From assembly GCA_937915865.1 (NCBI GenBank), contig CALGIG010000093.1:1-8019 (forward strand): a stretch of 8,019 nucleotides of DNA, read 5' to 3'. Each line of letters opens with the position of its first letter. The stretch's first letter is position 1. This document shows positions 6,312 through 8,019 of the stretch, piece by piece. This stretch comes from an uncultured Prolixibacteraceae bacterium. Its GTDB lineage: Bacteria > Bacteroidota > Bacteroidia > Bacteroidales > Prolixibacteraceae. The notes beneath the pieces are model-generated. The model saw nothing but the letters and a program-made list of their open reading frames with translations, did not search any database and had not been told where the DNA came from. The translations under genes were made by a program, and so were the position numbers.

Positions 6312-6998
6312 ATGAAATTGGCACTATTTGGAGTAAGTATTCTCCTTTGCCTGGTATTTCTCCAGGCAAAGGCTGGTTATTTAGAAGATTATGGGCAAGA
6401 AAGCCGTTACGCCTTCGATTTTTATGTCGTCCATAAACAACTCTTCGAAAGTGCAGCGGAGAAGTCGGGCTTCAGTAGCACTTTTTTATTTGCCATTGTG
6501 GCCCCCGAATTAAGCCAGTACAACACTGTAGGGGATGCTGCCCAAACCTATATGCTAAAAACCTTGTATGTACAAGGAGGCAAGCGCTATGCCAATTTTT
6601 CAATAGGCTACTTTTCCATCAAGCCATCGTTTGCTGAATACATCGAAAATCAGGTTAAAAAAGATAAGGTACTGGCGAGAGAATACCCTGAATTTGCCGT
6701 AGCTATGTCCGAACAACAGGCTAGGGCTAAGCGTGTTATACGGCTTGAAACCGTAGAATGGCAATTGAAGTATTTGCAACTCCTATGCATATTTTGCAAA
6801 AAGAAATATCCCACCACTCAATTTATGACGCCAACCGAGCAACTACGATTTTACGCCTCTGTATTTAATATAGGATTTCACCAATTCTACGAGATTAACA
6901 CCATCTGTATCAAGCGCCAGTTCCCCCGTTTTGGTTTAGAGAAATACAGCTACGCAGATGTAGCCGCCGAATTTTTTCAAAAAATAGCTCAACAATAG
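6312..6998 (+). CDS. Secreted lysozyme/lytic-transglycosylase-like protein
   Basis: 228-residue protein with a signal peptide (1-21, ending FLQAKA before GYLEDYG). Residues 57-110 read like the core of the lysozyme-like fold. 'FLFAIVAPELSQYN' (58-71) matches the helix carrying the catalytic Glu (here Glu66), as in 'aIvaxESxfn'. 'FSIGYFSIKPSFAEYIE' (96-112) matches the 'yGlfQIkPsfa' loop. 'LRFYASVFNIGF' (178-189) matches the 'yaaaYNaG' segment of SLT enzymes. If the match is right, the protein cleaves or binds peptidoglycan in the periplasm. The usual Ser after the Glu and the Gln of the loop are replaced, so activity is uncertain. A TTG codon at 6285 would add nine residues and overlap the previous gene; I prefer the ATG at 6312, which starts the signal peptide four bases after the upstream stop. 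It is the third gene of the unit. Confidence 0.75.
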   Translation: MKLALFGVSILLCLVFLQAKAGYLEDYGQESRYAFDFYVVHKQLFESAAEKSGFSSTFLFAIVAPELSQYNTVGDAAQTYMLKTLYVQGGKRYANFSIGYFSIKPSFAEYIENQVKKDKVLAREYPEFAVAMSEQQARAKRVIRLETVEWQLKYLQLLCIFCKKKYPTTQFMTPTEQLRFYASVFNIGFHQFYEINTICIKRQFPRFGLEKYSYADVAAEFFQKIAQQ

Positions 6999-7002
6999 AG
7001 TC

Positions 7003-7425
7003 ATGAAAACCAAGGTCTTATTAGTCTTTATTTCTTTTTGCGTTGGTGGATTCGTTTTCGGTAACGAGAAAATCCACCTCCTTGCAAAAGGTACATTCAT
7101 TTCGGTTTTCGAAATTGATAATAGCTTTGTTTACAGTTCTCCGGATGGTACTGGCTATGTGGGGAATTCGCGAAAATTTTTGATACTTCAAAACGGTACG
7201 CAAAGCGATACTGTTGAATATCATACATTTAGCAATGAGGCAATTTTGCACACTGGCGACAGTCTCTGGGTGTTCGAAACCAAAGAAAAGCGACTGATCG
7301 CATCCAATATTCTGGATATCGGTCAGGCTAAGCGCGAACTGAAATATGCACAAAAAAGGAATTTAACCATTGCCCTACTGTTTTTCCTGATTCTCATATT
7401 TGTAATTGGCTGGGCAAATAAATAA
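7003..7425 (+). CDS. Small protein with signal peptide and C-terminal membrane helix
   Basis: 140-residue protein of no recognised family. Residues 1-20 look like a signal peptide (KTKVLLVFISFCVGGFVFG before NEK). Residues 22-105 are beta-rich and small, possibly an SH3-like or other sandwich domain ('GTFISVFEIDN', 'KFLILQNG', 'DSLWVFETKEKRLIASN'). A charged helix (about 108-120, KRELKYAQKR) leads into a strong membrane segment (LTIALLFFLILIFVIGW, 121-137) and a three-residue tail. With a cleaved signal peptide the domain is periplasmic and anchored by its C-terminus. The basic stretch would then sit on the outer side, against the positive-inside trend. It starts four bases after the lysozyme-like gene stops, so the two are very likely co-transcribed and may act together at the inner membrane. 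Confidence 0.78.
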   Translation: MKTKVLLVFISFCVGGFVFGNEKIHLLAKGTFISVFEIDNSFVYSSPDGTGYVGNSRKFLILQNGTQSDTVEYHTFSNEAILHTGDSLWVFETKEKRLIASNILDIGQAKRELKYAQKRNLTIALLFFLILIFVIGWANK

Positions 7426-7452
7426 AATAATAACAATCAAAACTAAATAATT

Positions 7453-8007
7453 ATGAAAAATAAATATATGTTATTTATTGCAATAGCCGTGTTTAGTCTA
7501 TTGTTTTACCAGGTTTTTTTAAAGGACTACTTTGCGTATCTACAAGTAGGAGAAATTCGTACCGAAGAAGCCTGCCAAAACTACCTGAACATGTTTCCCG
7601 GTGGGTACTATGTTGAAGATGTACGGTTCATCGAGTTGAGCGTGGTCCGGGAAATGAACCTTGTCACTATGTTTTTGGCCAACTATCCAAACAGCAGATA
7701 CTTGCAGGAAGTTAACCAGATAAAAAACGAGATATGGAATTCGAAAATCGAGATTTATAAGGAAAGAGTAAAACAAAAGTCAAACAACAAGGTGGCCTCT
7801 GAATTTTTTATCTCGATGATGACGTACATGAAAGAAAACAACATTTACAGCATCAATTTTAAATTTAAACCGCAACTTCAACTTAAAGACTATGAAGATT
7901 ACAGCATTGATATTCAAACAATGATGGACAATTATTATCCTCCACTCCAGAAATTGAATTATTCATTCAATTTTCGCAAGTTCAATAAAACATTGAAAAT
8001 CAAGTAA
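7453..8007 (+). CDS. Membrane-anchored protein with two TPR-like half-repeats
   Basis: 184-residue protein starting after AATTATGAA. Residues 4-22 (KYMLFIAIAVFSLLFYQVF) form an uncleaved anchor or signal peptide, with no Cys lipobox. Two similar segments follow: 'YLNMFPGGYYVEDVRFIE' (44-61) and 'FLANYPNSRYLQEVNQIK' (74-91). This is the 'YLxxyPnSxYxxEvxxxx' pattern of the short helical repeats seen in many Bacteroidota envelope proteins. A long charged helix follows (about 92-112), then a C-terminal part with 'YYPPLQKLNYSF' (161-172). The function is not recognised; repeats of this kind usually bind other proteins. The 27-base gap from the previous gene supports the same operon. The stop at 8005-8007 lies close to the window edge, so whether further genes belong to the unit cannot be seen. 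Confidence 0.8.
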   Translation: MKNKYMLFIAIAVFSLLFYQVFLKDYFAYLQVGEIRTEEACQNYLNMFPGGYYVEDVRFIELSVVREMNLVTMFLANYPNSRYLQEVNQIKNEIWNSKIEIYKERVKQKSNNKVASEFFISMMTYMKENNIYSINFKFKPQLQLKDYEDYSIDIQTMMDNYYPPLQKLNYSFNFRKFNKTLKIK

Positions 8008-8019
8008 AAAGCAGCATAT

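Noticed and set aside
7021..7353. 110-codon minus-strand open frame
   Set aside because: It is antisense to a gene with a signal peptide and membrane helix, and its own translation shows no protein-like pattern.

Overview
The window most likely comes from a member of the Bacteroidota. The pointers are an AT-rich genome, short A/T-rich leaders such as AATTATGAA before start codons with no clear Shine-Dalgarno sequence, a BspA-type leucine-rich-repeat surface protein, and many small secreted proteins whose signal peptides end in an S-x-S-Q or A-x-A type site. TGA is used as a normal stop (end of the LRR gene) and Trp is TGG, so the code is standard. I cannot place the organism below phylum. All genes I support are on the + strand. 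The minus-strand open frames look like shadows. No rRNA, tRNA, CRISPR, insertion sequence or integrase is visible.

Left part (1-4042): four separately spaced genes. They encode (i) a protein whose C-terminal half resembles a retropepsin-like (clan AA) aspartic protease but appears to lack the catalytic Asp-Thr/Ser-Gly (61-726); (ii) a small secreted, beta-rich, possibly outer-membrane protein (864-1448); (iii) a three-helix membrane protein with a WG-repeat-like outer domain (1814-2512); and (iv) a secreted BspA-like LRR protein (2591-4042). The 365-base gap at 1449-1813 holds interleaved inverted repeats and a weak candidate small membrane peptide. Bases 1-60 hold no feature I can support.

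Right part (4146-8007): after a strong hairpin (4071-4105) and a perfect 12-bp palindrome (4116-4127), five genes run in the same direction with gaps of 17, 4, 4 and 27 bases, which looks like one operon. In order they encode a class I SAM-dependent methyltransferase, a 513-residue secreted GPY/GPF-repeat protein, a secreted lysozyme/lytic-transglycosylase-like protein, a small protein with a signal peptide and a C-terminal membrane helix, and a membrane-anchored protein with two TPR-like half-repeats. Apart from the methyltransferase, every product appears to enter or cross the inner membrane. A cell-envelope role (peptidoglycan and outer surface) is a reasonable inference, but the sequence does not show a specific function. 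This unit is the part of the window most likely to be an undescribed system.
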